A stretch of DNA of 64,000 bases from CAHJXG01 sp965277495. GTDB lineage: Bacteria > Pseudomonadota > Alphaproteobacteria > Acetobacterales > Acetobacteraceae. The stretch lies in NCBI GenBank assembly GCA_965277495.1, contig OZ255824.1, forward strand, positions 3,286,001 through 3,350,000, in the 5' to 3' direction. Below, piece by piece: positions 26,876 to 35,804 of the stretch; position 1 is the first letter of the stretch; each line of letters begins with the position of its first letter. The notes under the pieces were generated by a model. That model was not told where the DNA came from. It did not search any database and worked only from the letters and a program-made list of their open reading frames with translations. The position numbers and the translations under genes were made by a program.

Positions 26876-28636
26876 ATGGACGCCCTTTCGCCGACCCAAC
26901 CAAGCCAGGACAGCACCCGGGCGCTGCTGGGCCGCTTGTGGCGCGAGCACGTGCGCCATCATCGGGGCCGGCTGGGGTCGATCCTGTTGCTGACGTTGCT
27001 GATGGCTGGGTTGACGGCGCTCTATCCCGTGGTGATCGACCGCGCCTTCTCGATGTTCACCGGGCGGGACCAGCGGATTTTATACCAGATCCCGGTGCTG
27101 GTCGTGATCGTGACCGCTGCCAAGGCCGCCGCGCAGTATGGCCAGAACGTGCTGGTGCAGCAGACGGTGCTGACGATGATCCGCGAGCTGCAGGTCCGCA
27201 TGTTCGACCATCTGACCTACGCCGACCTGGCGCAGGTCGAGCGCGAGGCCCCGGCCCAGCTCGCCGCGCGTTTCACCACCGACGCCGCCATCATCCGCGA
27301 GGCGCTGACCCGTGCGGTCAACGGGATCAAGGATACTGTGACGGTGGTCGGCCTGGTGGCCAGCATGCTGTGGCTGGACTGGGTACTCAGCGCCATCGCC
27401 GCGGCGCTGTATCCGCTCGCGGCGCTGCCGATCCAGCGCCTGGGCAAGCGTATCCGCCGGGCGTCGGGCGGCATGCAGGAGCGCATGGGGGAGACGGCGG
27501 CGCTGCTGCACGAGAGCTTTGCCCAGGCCCGCACGGTGCGCGCCTACCGGCTGGAGACGTTCGAGGCGGCGCGGGCTGCAACCGCGTTCAACGACCTGTA
27601 TCGCGCATTGCTGCGCATGACCCGCAGCCGCGCCCGGCTCGATCCGTTGCTGGAGGTGCTGGGCGGCACCGCGGTGGCGGCGGTGATCGGCTTTGCCGGC
27701 TGGCGCGCGGCGCAGGGCGGCGGCGGCGTCGGCAACTTCACCGGGTTTGTCGCCGCCCTGCTGATCGCATCGCAGCCGCTGCGCGCGCTGGGGTCGATGA
27801 ATGCGGCGCTGCAGGAGGGGCTCGCGGGCCTGGCGCGGGTGTTCCACGTGATCGACGAGCCCGCCAGCATCGTCGAACGGGTTGGCGCGCCGCCGCTGCC
27901 GCCCGGACGTGGCCGGGTGCGGTTCGACGATGTGGCCTTCGCCTACCCCGACGGGCGCATGGGGCTGCGCGGCCTGTCGTTCGAGGCGTCGCCCGGGTTG
28001 ACCATCGCGCTGGTCGGCCCGTCCGGCGCCGGCAAGAGCACGGCTCTGGCGTTGATTCCACGGCTGCAGGACGTGCTGTCGGGCAGCATCACCATCGACG
28101 GCGCCGACGTGCGGGACGTTACGCTGGCGAGCCTGCGGGACGCGGTCGCCTATGTCGGCCAGGACACGCTGCTGTTCGACGACACGGTGGCGGGCAACAT
28201 CCGCATGGGCCGTCCGCTCGCGAGCGAGGCTGAGGTCGAGGCCGCCGCCTATGCCGCCGCGGCCGGCTTCGTGGACGACCTGCCGGAGGGGTTCGCCACC
28301 CGTGTCGGCTTTGGCGGCGGGCGGCTGTCGGGCGGCCAGCGCCAACGCATTGCCCTGGCGCGCGCCCTGCTGCGCAATCCGCGCATTCTGCTGCTCGATG
28401 AGGCCACCAGTGCGCTGGACGCCGAGAGCGAGGCGGCGGTGCAGGACGCGCTGGCCCGGCTGCGCGCCGACCGGACGACCATCGTGGTCGCGCACCGCCT
28501 GTCGACCGTGCGCGACGCCGATCTGGTGGTGGCCGTTGCCGACGGCGTGGCGATGGAACAGGGTTCCCACGCCGAGCTGCTGGCGCTGGACGGGTTGTAT
28601 GCCCGGTTGGTGAAGACGCAGGCGCTGGCGGCTTGA
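26876..28636 (+). CDS. ABC transporter, fused permease/ATPase (MsbA-like)
   Basis: Half-size ABC exporter of 586 residues. Six transmembrane helices occupy about residues 20-300 (for example ILLLTLLMAGLTALYPVVI). The nucleotide-binding domain has Walker A GPSGAGKST (about 381-389), the signature LSGGQRQR (about 483-490), Walker B ILLLDEATSALD (about 503-514) and the H-loop VAHRLSTVRDADLVV. The fold and the position next to cca suggest a lipid or multidrug exporter, but the substrate is not identifiable. The ATG at 26876 lies just after the cca stop. A longer in-frame start would run into cca. Confidence 0.9.
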   Translation: MDALSPTQPSQDSTRALLGRLWREHVRHHRGRLGSILLLTLLMAGLTALYPVVIDRAFSMFTGRDQRILYQIPVLVVIVTAAKAAAQYGQNVLVQQTVLTMIRELQVRMFDHLTYADLAQVEREAPAQLAARFTTDAAIIREALTRAVNGIKDTVTVVGLVASMLWLDWVLSAIAAALYPLAALPIQRLGKRIRRASGGMQERMGETAALLHESFAQARTVRAYRLETFEAARAATAFNDLYRALLRMTRSRARLDPLLEVLGGTAVAAVIGFAGWRAAQGGGGVGNFTGFVAALLIASQPLRALGSMNAALQEGLAGLARVFHVIDEPASIVERVGAPPLPPGRGRVRFDDVAFAYPDGRMGLRGLSFEASPGLTIALVGPSGAGKSTALALIPRLQDVLSGSITIDGADVRDVTLASLRDAVAYVGQDTLLFDDTVAGNIRMGRPLASEAEVEAAAYAAAAGFVDDLPEGFATRVGFGGGRLSGGQRQRIALARALLRNPRILLLDEATSALDAESEAAVQDALARLRADRTTIVVAHRLSTVRDADLVVAVADGVAMEQGSHAELLALDGLYARLVKTQALAA

Positions 28637-28678
28637 GGTTTTGCCGCCAGCGCCCCGGCAAGAAACGGACTGCTGGGC

Positions 28679-29230
28679 TTAATAGGTGACCAGGCCCTTC
28701 ATTCCATCATAGGTGCCTTGGGGCAACACGCCCTTGGTCACCAGGTCCTGCGGCGTGGCATAGGGCCGTCCGGCCACGATCGCCTTTGAGCGCACGGCGC
28801 CGATGCCCTTTAGGGTTTTCTCCATCTCAGCGGCGCTGGAAGTGTTGATGTTCGCCAGGGCAATCTGGTCCTTGATGCCGTTGAACACGCCTTGCGTCAG
28901 GACCTTCTTGGTCACCAGGTCGCTCATGTCGGCATAGGGCCGTCCGGCGACGATCGCTTTGCTGCGCACCGGGCCGATGCCGGGCAGGGCGTCGAGCTGC
29001 GCTGCGGTGGCGCTGTTGATGTCGAGGCGCTTGCCGGTGGTGGCTGGAGTGGCGGCCATTGGCGGCGCGACGGCGGCAGGCGGCGCTGCGCGGGGAACGG
29101 CGGTTGCGGGCGGCATCGTCGGCGGCGGCATGGTCGGCGCGGCCGGGGCTGCCGGCCTTGGCGTTTGCGCGACGGCAGGCATGGCCAGCAGTGCGAACAG
29201 TGCGGCAATCAGGCGCAGGGACTTCGGCAT
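28679..29230 (-). CDS. Exported protein with two helix-hairpin-helix motifs
   Basis: 183-residue protein: signal peptide (residues 1-22), a Pro/Ala-rich linker (23-66), then two ComEA-like helix-hairpin-helix units at about 68-125 and 128-183. Each unit contains GIGPVRSKAIVAGRPY or GIGAVRSKAIVAGRPY, so they are an internal duplication. ComEA-type HhH domains bind double-stranded DNA in the periplasm during DNA uptake; that role here is an inference. It is convergent with the ABC exporter gene. Confidence 0.85.
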   Translation of the reverse strand: MPKSLRLIAALFALLAMPAVAQTPRPAAPAAPTMPPPTMPPATAVPRAAPPAAVAPPMAATPATTGKRLDINSATAAQLDALPGIGPVRSKAIVAGRPYADMSDLVTKKVLTQGVFNGIKDQIALANINTSSAAEMEKTLKGIGAVRSKAIVAGRPYATPQDLVTKGVLPQGTYDGMKGLVTY

Positions 29231-29295
29231 CGTGCTCTCCTCCTAAGTTGAACTATGAATAAGCCACTCCGGCGCGGCAGCCTGCAAGCGTTGCG

Positions 29296-30225
29296 TCAGG
29301 ACCAGCGCACCTCGGGGGGCAGGCTCATCAGAATCGCCTCCACGTTGCCGCCGGTCTTGAGGCCGAACAGCGTGCCGCGGTCGTGCAGCAGGTTGAACTC
29401 GACGTAACGTCCGCGGCGCAGCAATTGATGGTCGCGCTCCGCCGGGGTCCAGGGCTCGCGCATGCGGCGGCGCACGATGGCGGCATAGGACGCCAGGAAG
29501 GCGCGGCCGACATCCTGGGTGAAGGCGAAATCCGCGGTGGCGTCGCCGCTGAACAGGTGGTCATAGAAGATGCCGCCGGCGCCCCGCGGCTCGTTCCGGT
29601 GCGGCAGGAAGAAGTACTCGTCGCACCAGGCCTTGAACTTGGGATAGTACGCCGGGTCGTGCGCGTCGCAAGCGGACTGGAAGCCCGCATGGAACGTGGC
29701 GGCGTCGGCCAGCGCCTCGGGCGTGTCTAGCCGCATGGGCGTCAGGTCGCCGCCGCCGCCGAACCAGCCGCGCGTCGTGACCAGCATGCGCGTGTTCATG
29801 TGGGCGGCCGGCACCCTGGGGCTTTGCGGATGGGCGACGACGCTGATACCGGACGCCCAGAAGCGGGGGTCCTGCTCGGCGCCGGGGATTTGGCGGCGGA
29901 ACTCGGGGCTGAACTCGCCCCAGACGGTCGAGACGTTGACGCCGACCTTCTCGAACACCCGTCCGCGCATGACGCTGATGACGCCGCCGCCGCCGGGTTC
30001 GCTGCCCCCCGATGCACCCTCAACGGTGGGCCGCGACCAGGGCTGCTGGGCGAACCGGCCCGGCGGCTGGCTCGAGATCGGCAGGTCTTGCGCGTCCTCG
30101 ACCGCTTCGAACTCGGCAACCATCTGGTCGCGCAGCGCCTCGAACCAGGCTTGGGCAATCGGCCTCAACGCCTCATGCGCTGGACGCTCGCGGGATGCTA
30201 TGTTGAGGGTCTGCCCTTGCGGCAT
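29296..30225 (-). CDS. hemF: Oxygen-dependent coproporphyrinogen III oxidase
   Basis: Haem biosynthesis enzyme of 309 residues converting coproporphyrinogen III to protoporphyrinogen IX with O2. Family blocks are GGGGVISVMRGRVFEKVGVN, the metal/substrate-binding HMNTRMLVT and WFGGGGDLTPMR, YYPKFKAWCDEYFFLPHR and EFNLLHDRGTLFGL. The start at 30225 is supported by a strong GGAAGG ribosome-binding site seven bases upstream; an in-frame ATG at 30294 would add 23 residues. It is divergent from petA. Confidence 0.95.
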   Translation of the reverse strand: MPQGQTLNIASRERPAHEALRPIAQAWFEALRDQMVAEFEAVEDAQDLPISSQPPGRFAQQPWSRPTVEGASGGSEPGGGGVISVMRGRVFEKVGVNVSTVWGEFSPEFRRQIPGAEQDPRFWASGISVVAHPQSPRVPAAHMNTRMLVTTRGWFGGGGDLTPMRLDTPEALADAATFHAGFQSACDAHDPAYYPKFKAWCDEYFFLPHRNEPRGAGGIFYDHLFSGDATADFAFTQDVGRAFLASYAAIVRRRMREPWTPAERDHQLLRRGRYVEFNLLHDRGTLFGLKTGGNVEAILMSLPPEVRWS

Positions 30226-30367
30226 ATGCAGGCCTTCCAATTTGCGGGATACAGAATAGGCGCGTCCGGTCGCAGGTTGCAGGGGGCAGTTCACACCTCT
30301 ACTACGGTGCCTGGATTATGCAATCGCAGGTTCGCGCCCATGCGGCGCGTTGAGGCAGAGGGATCTT

Positions 30368-30943
30368 ATGAGCAGCACCGCCAGCGCCGATGTTCGAAGC
30401 GCTATCACCACCGTCGGCGTCGCCGACCCTACCAAGCGGGACATGCTGAAACTGGTGACTGGCTTCGGCGTGGTGATCGGTGCCGGCGCGATCGCCTGGC
30501 CGTTCATCGACAGCATGAACCCGGCCAAGGACGTGCTGGCGCTGTCGAGCATCGAGGTCGACCTGGCGCCGGTGCCGGAGGGCCAGGCCATCACGGCGGT
30601 TTGGCGCGGCAAGCCGATCTTCGTGCGCAACCGCACCGCAGCCGAGATCAAGGAGGCGCAGGACGTTCCGCTTAATCAATTGATCGATCCGCAAACCGAT
30701 GCCGCCCGTGTCAAGCCCGGCAAGGACAAGTGGCTCGTTGTGATCGGCATCTGCACCCACCTCGGCTGCGTGCCGCTGGGCAACAAGATCACCGATCCGC
30801 GCGGCGAGTATGGCGGATGGTTCTGCCCGTGCCACGGCAGCCAGTATGATACGGCGGGCCGGGTCCGCCATGGCCCGGCGCCGGCGAATTTGGGTCTGCC
30901 GCCTTACGCCTTCGTTAGCGACACCAAAATCAAGATCGGCTGA
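30368..30943 (+). CDS. petA: Ubiquinol-cytochrome c reductase, Rieske iron-sulfur subunit
   Basis: Rieske protein of the cytochrome bc1 complex, 191 residues. A twin-arginine-like/membrane-anchor N-terminus (DPTKRDMLKLVTGFGVVIGAGAIAWP) is followed by the periplasmic domain. The [2Fe-2S] ligands are in CTHLGC (near residue 129) and CPCHGS (near 153). The ATG at 30368 has GAGGGA upstream; a start 18 bases earlier is possible. petB begins 13 bases after the stop, behind a GAGGAG site. Confidence 0.96.
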   Translation: MSSTASADVRSAITTVGVADPTKRDMLKLVTGFGVVIGAGAIAWPFIDSMNPAKDVLALSSIEVDLAPVPEGQAITAVWRGKPIFVRNRTAAEIKEAQDVPLNQLIDPQTDAARVKPGKDKWLVVIGICTHLGCVPLGNKITDPRGEYGGWFCPCHGSQYDTAGRVRHGPAPANLGLPPYAFVSDTKIKIG

Positions 30944-30956
30944 GGAGAACAAGCAA

Positions 30957-32243
30957 ATGGCCGGCCTGCATAAGTCCGAATTCGAGAATCCAGTCGTCAA
31001 CTGGATCGACACCCGCATGCCCATCTTCACGATGATGCAGAAGGAATACGGGTCCTTCCCGACGCCGAAGAACTTCAATTACTTCTGGAACTTCGGCGCA
31101 TTGGCGATGATCTCACTGGGGATCATGATCGCCACCGGCATCTTCCTGGCGATGAACTACACCGCGCATACCAGCCTCGCCTTCGACAGCGTCGAGCGCA
31201 TTATGCGCGACGTGAACTATGGCTGGCTGCTGCGCTATATTCACGCCAACGGCGCGTCGATGTTCTTCATCGTCGTGTATATCCACATCTTCCGCGCGCT
31301 GTACTACGGGTCATACAAGGCGCCGCGGGAATTGCTGTTCATGCTCGGCGTGGTCATCCTGCTGCTGATGATGGCGACGGCGTTCATGGGCTACGTGCTG
31401 CCGTGGGGCCAGATGTCCTATTGGGGCGCCACCGTCATCACCAACCTGTTCTCGGCGATTCCGCTGGTGGGCGAGGGCATCGTGACCTGGCTTTGGGGCG
31501 GCTTCAGCGTCGACAACCCGACCCTGAACCGGTTCTTCAGCCTGCATTACCTGATGCCGTTCATGATCACCGGCGTCGTTTTCCTGCATATCGTGGCGCT
31601 GCACATCACCGGTTCGAACAACCCGTTGGGCATCGACGTGAAGACGCCGCAGGACACCCTGCCGTTCCACCCGTATTACACGGCCAAGGACAGCATCGGC
31701 ATTTGCGTTTACCTGTTGGTGTTCGCGTTGCTGGTGTTCTTTGCGCCCAACCTGCTGAATCATCCCGACAACTACATCCCGGCCAACCCACTGGTGACGC
31801 CGGCGCACATCGTGCCCGAGTGGTACTTCCTGCCGTACTACGCCATCCTGCGTTCGGTGCCGAACAAGCTCGGCGGCGTCATCCTGATGTTCAGCTCGAT
31901 CGCGGTGCTGTTCGTCCTGCCGTGGCTGGATACGTCGCCGGTGCGCAGTGCACGGTTCCGTCCGATCTACAAGCAGCTCATCCTCCTGATGGTAGTGAGC
32001 TTCCTGGTGCTGGGCTACGTCGGCGGCAAGCCGCCCGAGGGCATCTACGTCGTGCTTGGCCGCGTGGCCACGGCGTATTGGTTCCTGCACTTCCTGGTGC
32101 TGCTGCCGATCCTGGGCAAGCTGGAGAAGCCGCTGCCGCTGCCCGAAAGCATCGCCCGTCCGGTGATCCGGCGTCCTCCCCCGGGCGGTGGCGGCGGCCC
32201 ATTGCCGCAGGGCGCTACGGCAAAGCCAATGGAGAAGCCGTGA
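30957..32243 (+). CDS. petB: Cytochrome b of the bc1 complex
   Basis: Eight-helix dihaem subunit of ubiquinol:cytochrome c oxidoreductase, 428 residues. Recognised by GWLLRYIHANGASMFFI, MGYVLPWGQMSYWGATVITN, FSLHYLMPF, and the Qo-site PEWYFLPYYAILR (the PEWY motif). The C-terminal tail is Pro/Gly-rich (PPPGGGGGPLPQG) and cytoplasmic. The stop TGA shares its last base with the ATG of the cytochrome c1 gene, so translation is coupled. Confidence 0.97.
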   Translation: MAGLHKSEFENPVVNWIDTRMPIFTMMQKEYGSFPTPKNFNYFWNFGALAMISLGIMIATGIFLAMNYTAHTSLAFDSVERIMRDVNYGWLLRYIHANGASMFFIVVYIHIFRALYYGSYKAPRELLFMLGVVILLLMMATAFMGYVLPWGQMSYWGATVITNLFSAIPLVGEGIVTWLWGGFSVDNPTLNRFFSLHYLMPFMITGVVFLHIVALHITGSNNPLGIDVKTPQDTLPFHPYYTAKDSIGICVYLLVFALLVFFAPNLLNHPDNYIPANPLVTPAHIVPEWYFLPYYAILRSVPNKLGGVILMFSSIAVLFVLPWLDTSPVRSARFRPIYKQLILLMVVSFLVLGYVGGKPPEGIYVVLGRVATAYWFLHFLVLLPILGKLEKPLPLPESIARPVIRRPPPGGGGGPLPQGATAKPMEKP

Positions 32244-33010
32244 TGCGGGTAGCCTTCGTTCTTGCCGGACTCATGCTTGCGAGTCCGGCGCTGGCCCCGG
32301 CGGCGTTCGCCCAAGGGCACGAAGCCGTGTCGGCGCCGAAGCAGCCCTGGAGCTTCAACGGCCCGTTCGGCACCTTCGACCGTGCTTCAATGCAGCGTGG
32401 CTTCCAGGTCTATAAGGAGGTCTGCTCCAACTGCCACTCCATGAAGGAGATGTATTACCGTAACCTGACGGCAATCGGCCTGAGCCCAGAGCAGGTCGTG
32501 GCGGTCGCCGCGAGCGTGACCGTGCCAGGCGGAACCGACGACTCAGGGCAAGCGGTCGAGCACCCCGCCCTGCCGTCCGACCATTTCCGCTCTCCGTTCG
32601 CCAACGACAAGGCGGCGCGGGCGGCGAATGGCGGCGCGCTTCCGCCCGACCAGTCGCTGATCGTCAAGGCGCGGGAGGATGGGTCCGACTACGTTTTCTC
32701 GCTGCTGAACGGTTATTCCGATGCACCGGAGGGCGTGAAGGTCGGCGAGGGGCAATATTACAACCGCTATTTCCCCGGCAACCAGCTCGCCATGCCGCCG
32801 CCGCTGCATGACGGCGCGGTTTCCTATGCCGACGGCACCCCGGCGACGGTCGAGCAAATGTCGCGCGATGTCGTGCAGTTCCTGACCTGGACGTCCAATC
32901 CCGACCTGGAACCACGCAAGCGCATGGGCGTGAAGGTCGTGCTGTTCCTGACGCTGATGACCGGGTTGACCTATGCGGTGAAGAAGAAGGTTTGGAAAGA
33001 CGTTCACTAG
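32243..33010 (+). CDS. petC: Cytochrome c1
   Basis: Haem c subunit of the bc1 complex, 255 residues. The signal peptide covers about residues 1-24 (ending AAFAQ). The haem-binding CSNCH is at 61-65. The sixth ligand Met is likely in NQLAMPPPLHD. The C-terminal membrane anchor is VKVVLFLTLMTGLTYAVKKKVW. It is the last gene of petABC; a terminator hairpin follows 25 bases after the stop codon. Confidence 0.96.
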   Translation: MRVAFVLAGLMLASPALAPAAFAQGHEAVSAPKQPWSFNGPFGTFDRASMQRGFQVYKEVCSNCHSMKEMYYRNLTAIGLSPEQVVAVAASVTVPGGTDDSGQAVEHPALPSDHFRSPFANDKAARAANGGALPPDQSLIVKAREDGSDYVFSLLNGYSDAPEGVKVGEGQYYNRYFPGNQLAMPPPLHDGAVSYADGTPATVEQMSRDVVQFLTWTSNPDLEPRKRMGVKVVLFLTLMTGLTYAVKKKVWKDVH

Positions 33011-33034
33011 GCTGCAGACTGCCTGGACGTTTTG

Positions 33035-33065
33035 AACGCCGTGCGGTAGCCCCGCGCGGCGTTTT
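33035..33065 (+). terminator. Rho-independent terminator after petABC
   Basis: The inverted arms AACGCCGTGCGG and CCGCGCGGCGTT, separated by a few bases and with one bulge, form a strong hairpin ending in TTTT. It lies between petC and mtnP and should end petABC transcription. Confidence 0.75.
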
Positions 33066-33080
33066 CATTTGGGGGCACGC

Positions 33081-33962
33081 ATGTCGGACGAAATCACGCC
33101 GGTGATCGGCATCATCGGCGGCTCCGGGCTGTATGATATCGCCGGGCTGGCGAACAAGGAATGGCGCCGGGTCGAAACGCCCTGGGGCGAGGCGTCCGAC
33201 GAGTTGCTGTTCGGCGATCTCGATGGCGTCCGCTGCGTGTTCCTGCCGCGGCACGGACGCGGGCACAGGTTGTCGCCCACGCATCTGAATTACCGGGCCA
33301 ATATCGACGCGCTGAAACGCTCCGGGGTGACGGACGTGCTGTCGCTGTCGGCCGTGGGCAGCCTCAAGGAGGAGTTGCCGCCGGGGCATTTCGTCGTCGT
33401 CGATCAGTTCATCGACCGCAGCTTCGCGCGGGAGAAAAGCTTTTTCGGCGATGGCTGCGTGGCGCACGTGTCGGTCGCCGATCCCGTCTGTCCGCGCATT
33501 GGCGACGCCGTTGAAGCCGCCGGGCGCGCCATCGGGCTGCCGATGACCCGGGGCGGAACCTATTTGGTCATGGAAGGGCCGCAGTTCTCCACCCGCGCCG
33601 AAAGCGAGCTTTACCGGAGCTGGGGCTGCAGCGTGATCGGCATGACCAACATGCCGGAGGCGAAGCTGGCGCGGGAGGCCGAGCTTTGCTACGCGACGGT
33701 GGCCATGGTGACGGACTTCGATTGCTGGCACGACGCGCACGATGCCGTGACGGTCGAGGCGGTGATCCAGGTCATGCAGGCGAATGCAGAGGCCGCCCGC
33801 AGGCTGGTGCGCGCCGTCGTGCCCACGCTGGGTGCGCCACGCGGCCTATGCCCGGCTGGGTGCGACCGCGCGCTGCAATATGCCATCGTCACCGCCCCTG
33901 GCGAGCGCGACCCGGCGCTGATGGCCCGATTGGACGCCGTCGCCGGCAGGGTGCTGGGCTAG
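33081..33962 (+). CDS. mtnP: S-methyl-5'-thioadenosine phosphorylase
   Basis: Purine nucleoside phosphorylase-family enzyme of methionine salvage, 293 residues, cleaving methylthioadenosine to adenine and methylthioribose-1-phosphate. Motifs: IIGGSGLYDIAGL (phosphate loop), FLPRHGRGHRLSPTHLNYRANI, SAVGSLKEELPPG, TYLVMEGPQFSTRAE and GMTNMPEAKLAREAELCYA, with Asp in TDFDCWH as found in MTAP-type enzymes. The ATG at 33081 has GGGGG upstream. The next gene on the opposite strand overlaps its last four bases. Confidence 0.94.
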   Translation: MSDEITPVIGIIGGSGLYDIAGLANKEWRRVETPWGEASDELLFGDLDGVRCVFLPRHGRGHRLSPTHLNYRANIDALKRSGVTDVLSLSAVGSLKEELPPGHFVVVDQFIDRSFAREKSFFGDGCVAHVSVADPVCPRIGDAVEAAGRAIGLPMTRGGTYLVMEGPQFSTRAESELYRSWGCSVIGMTNMPEAKLAREAELCYATVAMVTDFDCWHDAHDAVTVEAVIQVMQANAEAARRLVRAVVPTLGAPRGLCPAGCDRALQYAIVTAPGERDPALMARLDAVAGRVLG

Positions 33963-34111
33963 ATCCGGCGGGTCAGCAGCAGCACGACCACGACAAGCAC
34001 CAGCACGCCCGCGGTCCCGCCCGGGAAGGCCGAAATGTCGAGGTCGAACACCGAGAGCTGCCCGGCGCTGATCAGCAGTACGACGACAATCACCATCAAT
34101 AACGTCAGCAT
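33959..34111 (-). CDS. Small two-helix membrane protein, unknown
   Basis: 50-residue protein made of two hydrophobic segments (MLTLLMVIVVVLLISAGQ and TAGVLVLVVVVLLLTRRI) joined by a short polar loop with FPGG. The arrangement resembles small DUF3309-type proteins, but I could not confirm this by eye. It is divergent from the DUF4169 gene 18 bases away. It overlaps the end of mtnP by four bases. Confidence 0.5.
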   Translation of the reverse strand: MLTLLMVIVVVLLISAGQLSVFDLDISAFPGGTAGVLVLVVVVLLLTRRI

Positions 34112-34129
34112 GGCGAGGTCAAACCAGGC

Positions 34130-34333
34130 ATGGCCGAGATCGTCAACCTGCGGCGGATGAAAAAGCGGCGAGCCCGTGATGCCGCCGCCCAGGACGCCAT
34201 GGCGGCGCGGGCGCGCCACGGACGCAGCAAAGCCGAGCGCAAGATGGATGCGAAGGGCGCCCAGGCTCATGAGGCGGCGCTCGATGGGGCACGGCTGGAC
34301 GGTTCAGCCGACGACGGCGAAGCGCTGGAATGA
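34130..34333 (+). CDS. DUF4169 family protein
   Basis: 67-residue basic protein beginning MAEIVNLRRMKKRRARD, with ARHGRSKAERK and a tail ending LDGARLDGS. This matches the small alphaproteobacterial DUF4169 family (MAEIINLR...RTKAEK...LDGHRL). Function unknown. Its 3' end overlaps the end of rppH on the opposite strand by about 30 bases. Confidence 0.8.
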   Translation: MAEIVNLRRMKKRRARDAAAQDAMAARARHGRSKAERKMDAKGAQAHEAALDGARLDGSADDGEALE

Positions 34334-34792
34334 TTGGGCCAGCGCGTCGTAGATCGGACGCTTGAACCCGACCGCCACGCCGGGCAGGTCGGCAAGCGGC
34401 GCCCAGCGCCAGGCGTCGAATTCCGGATGCGGGTCGCGGTCGAGGCGCACGTCCTCGTCCCGTCCGTTGAACCGCAAGGCGAACCAGCGCTGCCGCTGCC
34501 CACGGTAGCGTCCGCCGAGCGCCTTGCCGAGCAACTCGGGCGGCAAGTCGTAGGTCAGCCAATCCGGGTGCTCGCCGATGATCGTGGCGTCCGCGGTGCC
34601 GATTTCCTCCTCGAGCTCGCGCAGCACCGCCGCCCGCGGGTCCTCATCGGGGTCGATGCCGCCCTGGGGCAGTTGCCAGCCGCCGGGCGCACCCTCGGCA
34701 TTCGGCAGGTCGGCCCGCCGGGCGACGAAGATTTCGCCCAAGTGGTTGAACAGCACCGCGCCGACGTTGGGGCGATAGGGCAGGCCGTTCAT
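34304..34792 (-). CDS. rppH: RNA pyrophosphohydrolase
   Basis: Nudix enzyme of 162 residues that removes pyrophosphate from mRNA 5' ends and so triggers decay. It starts MNGLPYRPNVGAVLFN. The Nudix box is GGIDPDEDPRAAVLRELEEE plus IG. GQRQRWFALRF and EFDAWRWAPL match RppH. The ATG at 34792 overlaps the stop of the deacetylase-like gene (ATGA). Proteins of this type often follow the ctpA and deacetylase genes in this order in alphaproteobacteria. Confidence 0.93.
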   Translation of the reverse strand: MNGLPYRPNVGAVLFNHLGEIFVARRADLPNAEGAPGGWQLPQGGIDPDEDPRAAVLRELEEEIGTADATIIGEHPDWLTYDLPPELLGKALGGRYRGQRQRWFALRFNGRDEDVRLDRDPHPEFDAWRWAPLADLPGVAVGFKRPIYDALAQSFQRFAVVG

Positions 34793-35772
34793 CTGTTTGC
34801 CTCCGTGACCAAGGCGCTGATTGGGACCAGTTCGAAGCCGCGTGCCTCGATATCCCGCGCCCAAGCAGCGATGCGTTCGATCATCACCGGACGCAGCGGT
34901 CCGGCAAGGCCCAGGGCGGACCCATGCTCCCGCGCCGCACGCTCGAGCGCCAGGAGCTTGGCCTCGATCCCGGCGCGGGCCGGCGGGTCGTCGACGACGA
35001 GGTCAACGGACCGTCCGGCAATGCGGGGCGACGGCGCGCCCGGGCGTGGATCGACATACATCAGGCCGCGCCGGGCAAGTTCGTCGAGCACTAGGCTGAA
35101 GCTGCTGGTCTGCACCGCGAACTGCTCGCCGCGCAGGCCGTCCGACGCGCCGGTCATGCCGACATAGCCCTGCAAGCGGCCCATGGCCCATTCGAGGTTC
35201 ATGCGGTTAGCCGCGGGCAGCGCGCCGGTCATGAGTGAATGTGGCCCGGCGTCGTTCCATGGATGACCGTCAGCCTCCATGGGCAGCGACGCCAGCAGTT
35301 CATGGCCACGGGCGCGGGCAGCTTCGGCCAATGGTTCGGAATTCGGCGTATAGGCGGAGAAGGCGAGGGTGACTGCGCCGGGGAGGGCGTCGATTGCGGC
35401 CCGGCTATCGGCGGCAGACAATCCGAAGCCCGCCACGACCAGCGCGATACGCGGACGTGTGCCTTGGGGGGCGGCCGGGCGGCGATAGGCCAGTCGCGGG
35501 GTCCGTCCATCCGCGGCGATTCTCGGCAAGGCCGCCTGGGGGAAAGCCGGAGAAGCTTCAAGCAGCGCCGGCTCTGGCTCCGCAATATGGCCGTCCCACG
35601 CCGGCGGGGTTGTGGCGGCCGCAGGAACCGAGGCCGGTGCAGGCAAAGGCGCCGTTTTCGGGTGAGGCAGCGGACCCAGGACGTAAAGCGTCGTGCCCCC
35701 AATGGCGAGCAACACGGCCAACCCCAGCCAAAACAGCCCAAGCCACCGCCATGAGGCCGACCGAGCCGCCAA
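34789..35772 (-). CDS. Divergent polysaccharide deacetylase family protein
   Basis: 327-residue protein with one N-terminal membrane helix (LGLFWLGLAVLLAIGGTTLYVL) and a Pro/Ala-rich linker. A NodB-like barrel of the divergent type follows: RIALVVAGFGLSAADSRAAID, VTLAFSAYTP, ELLASLPMEADG, LMYVDPRPGAPS. The start shown is a TTG at 35772. It lies between ctpA and rppH, which is the usual place for this gene. Envelope carbohydrate or peptidoglycan modification is the likely role, inferred from the family. Confidence 0.87.
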   Translation of the reverse strand: MAARSASWRWLGLFWLGLAVLLAIGGTTLYVLGPLPHPKTAPLPAPASVPAAATTPPAWDGHIAEPEPALLEASPAFPQAALPRIAADGRTPRLAYRRPAAPQGTRPRIALVVAGFGLSAADSRAAIDALPGAVTLAFSAYTPNSEPLAEAARARGHELLASLPMEADGHPWNDAGPHSLMTGALPAANRMNLEWAMGRLQGYVGMTGASDGLRGEQFAVQTSSFSLVLDELARRGLMYVDPRPGAPSPRIAGRSVDLVVDDPPARAGIEAKLLALERAAREHGSALGLAGPLRPVMIERIAAWARDIEARGFELVPISALVTEANR

Positions 35773-35804
35773 TAGGCCCCGCGCGTTAAACGGGGCCTGG
35801 GCGC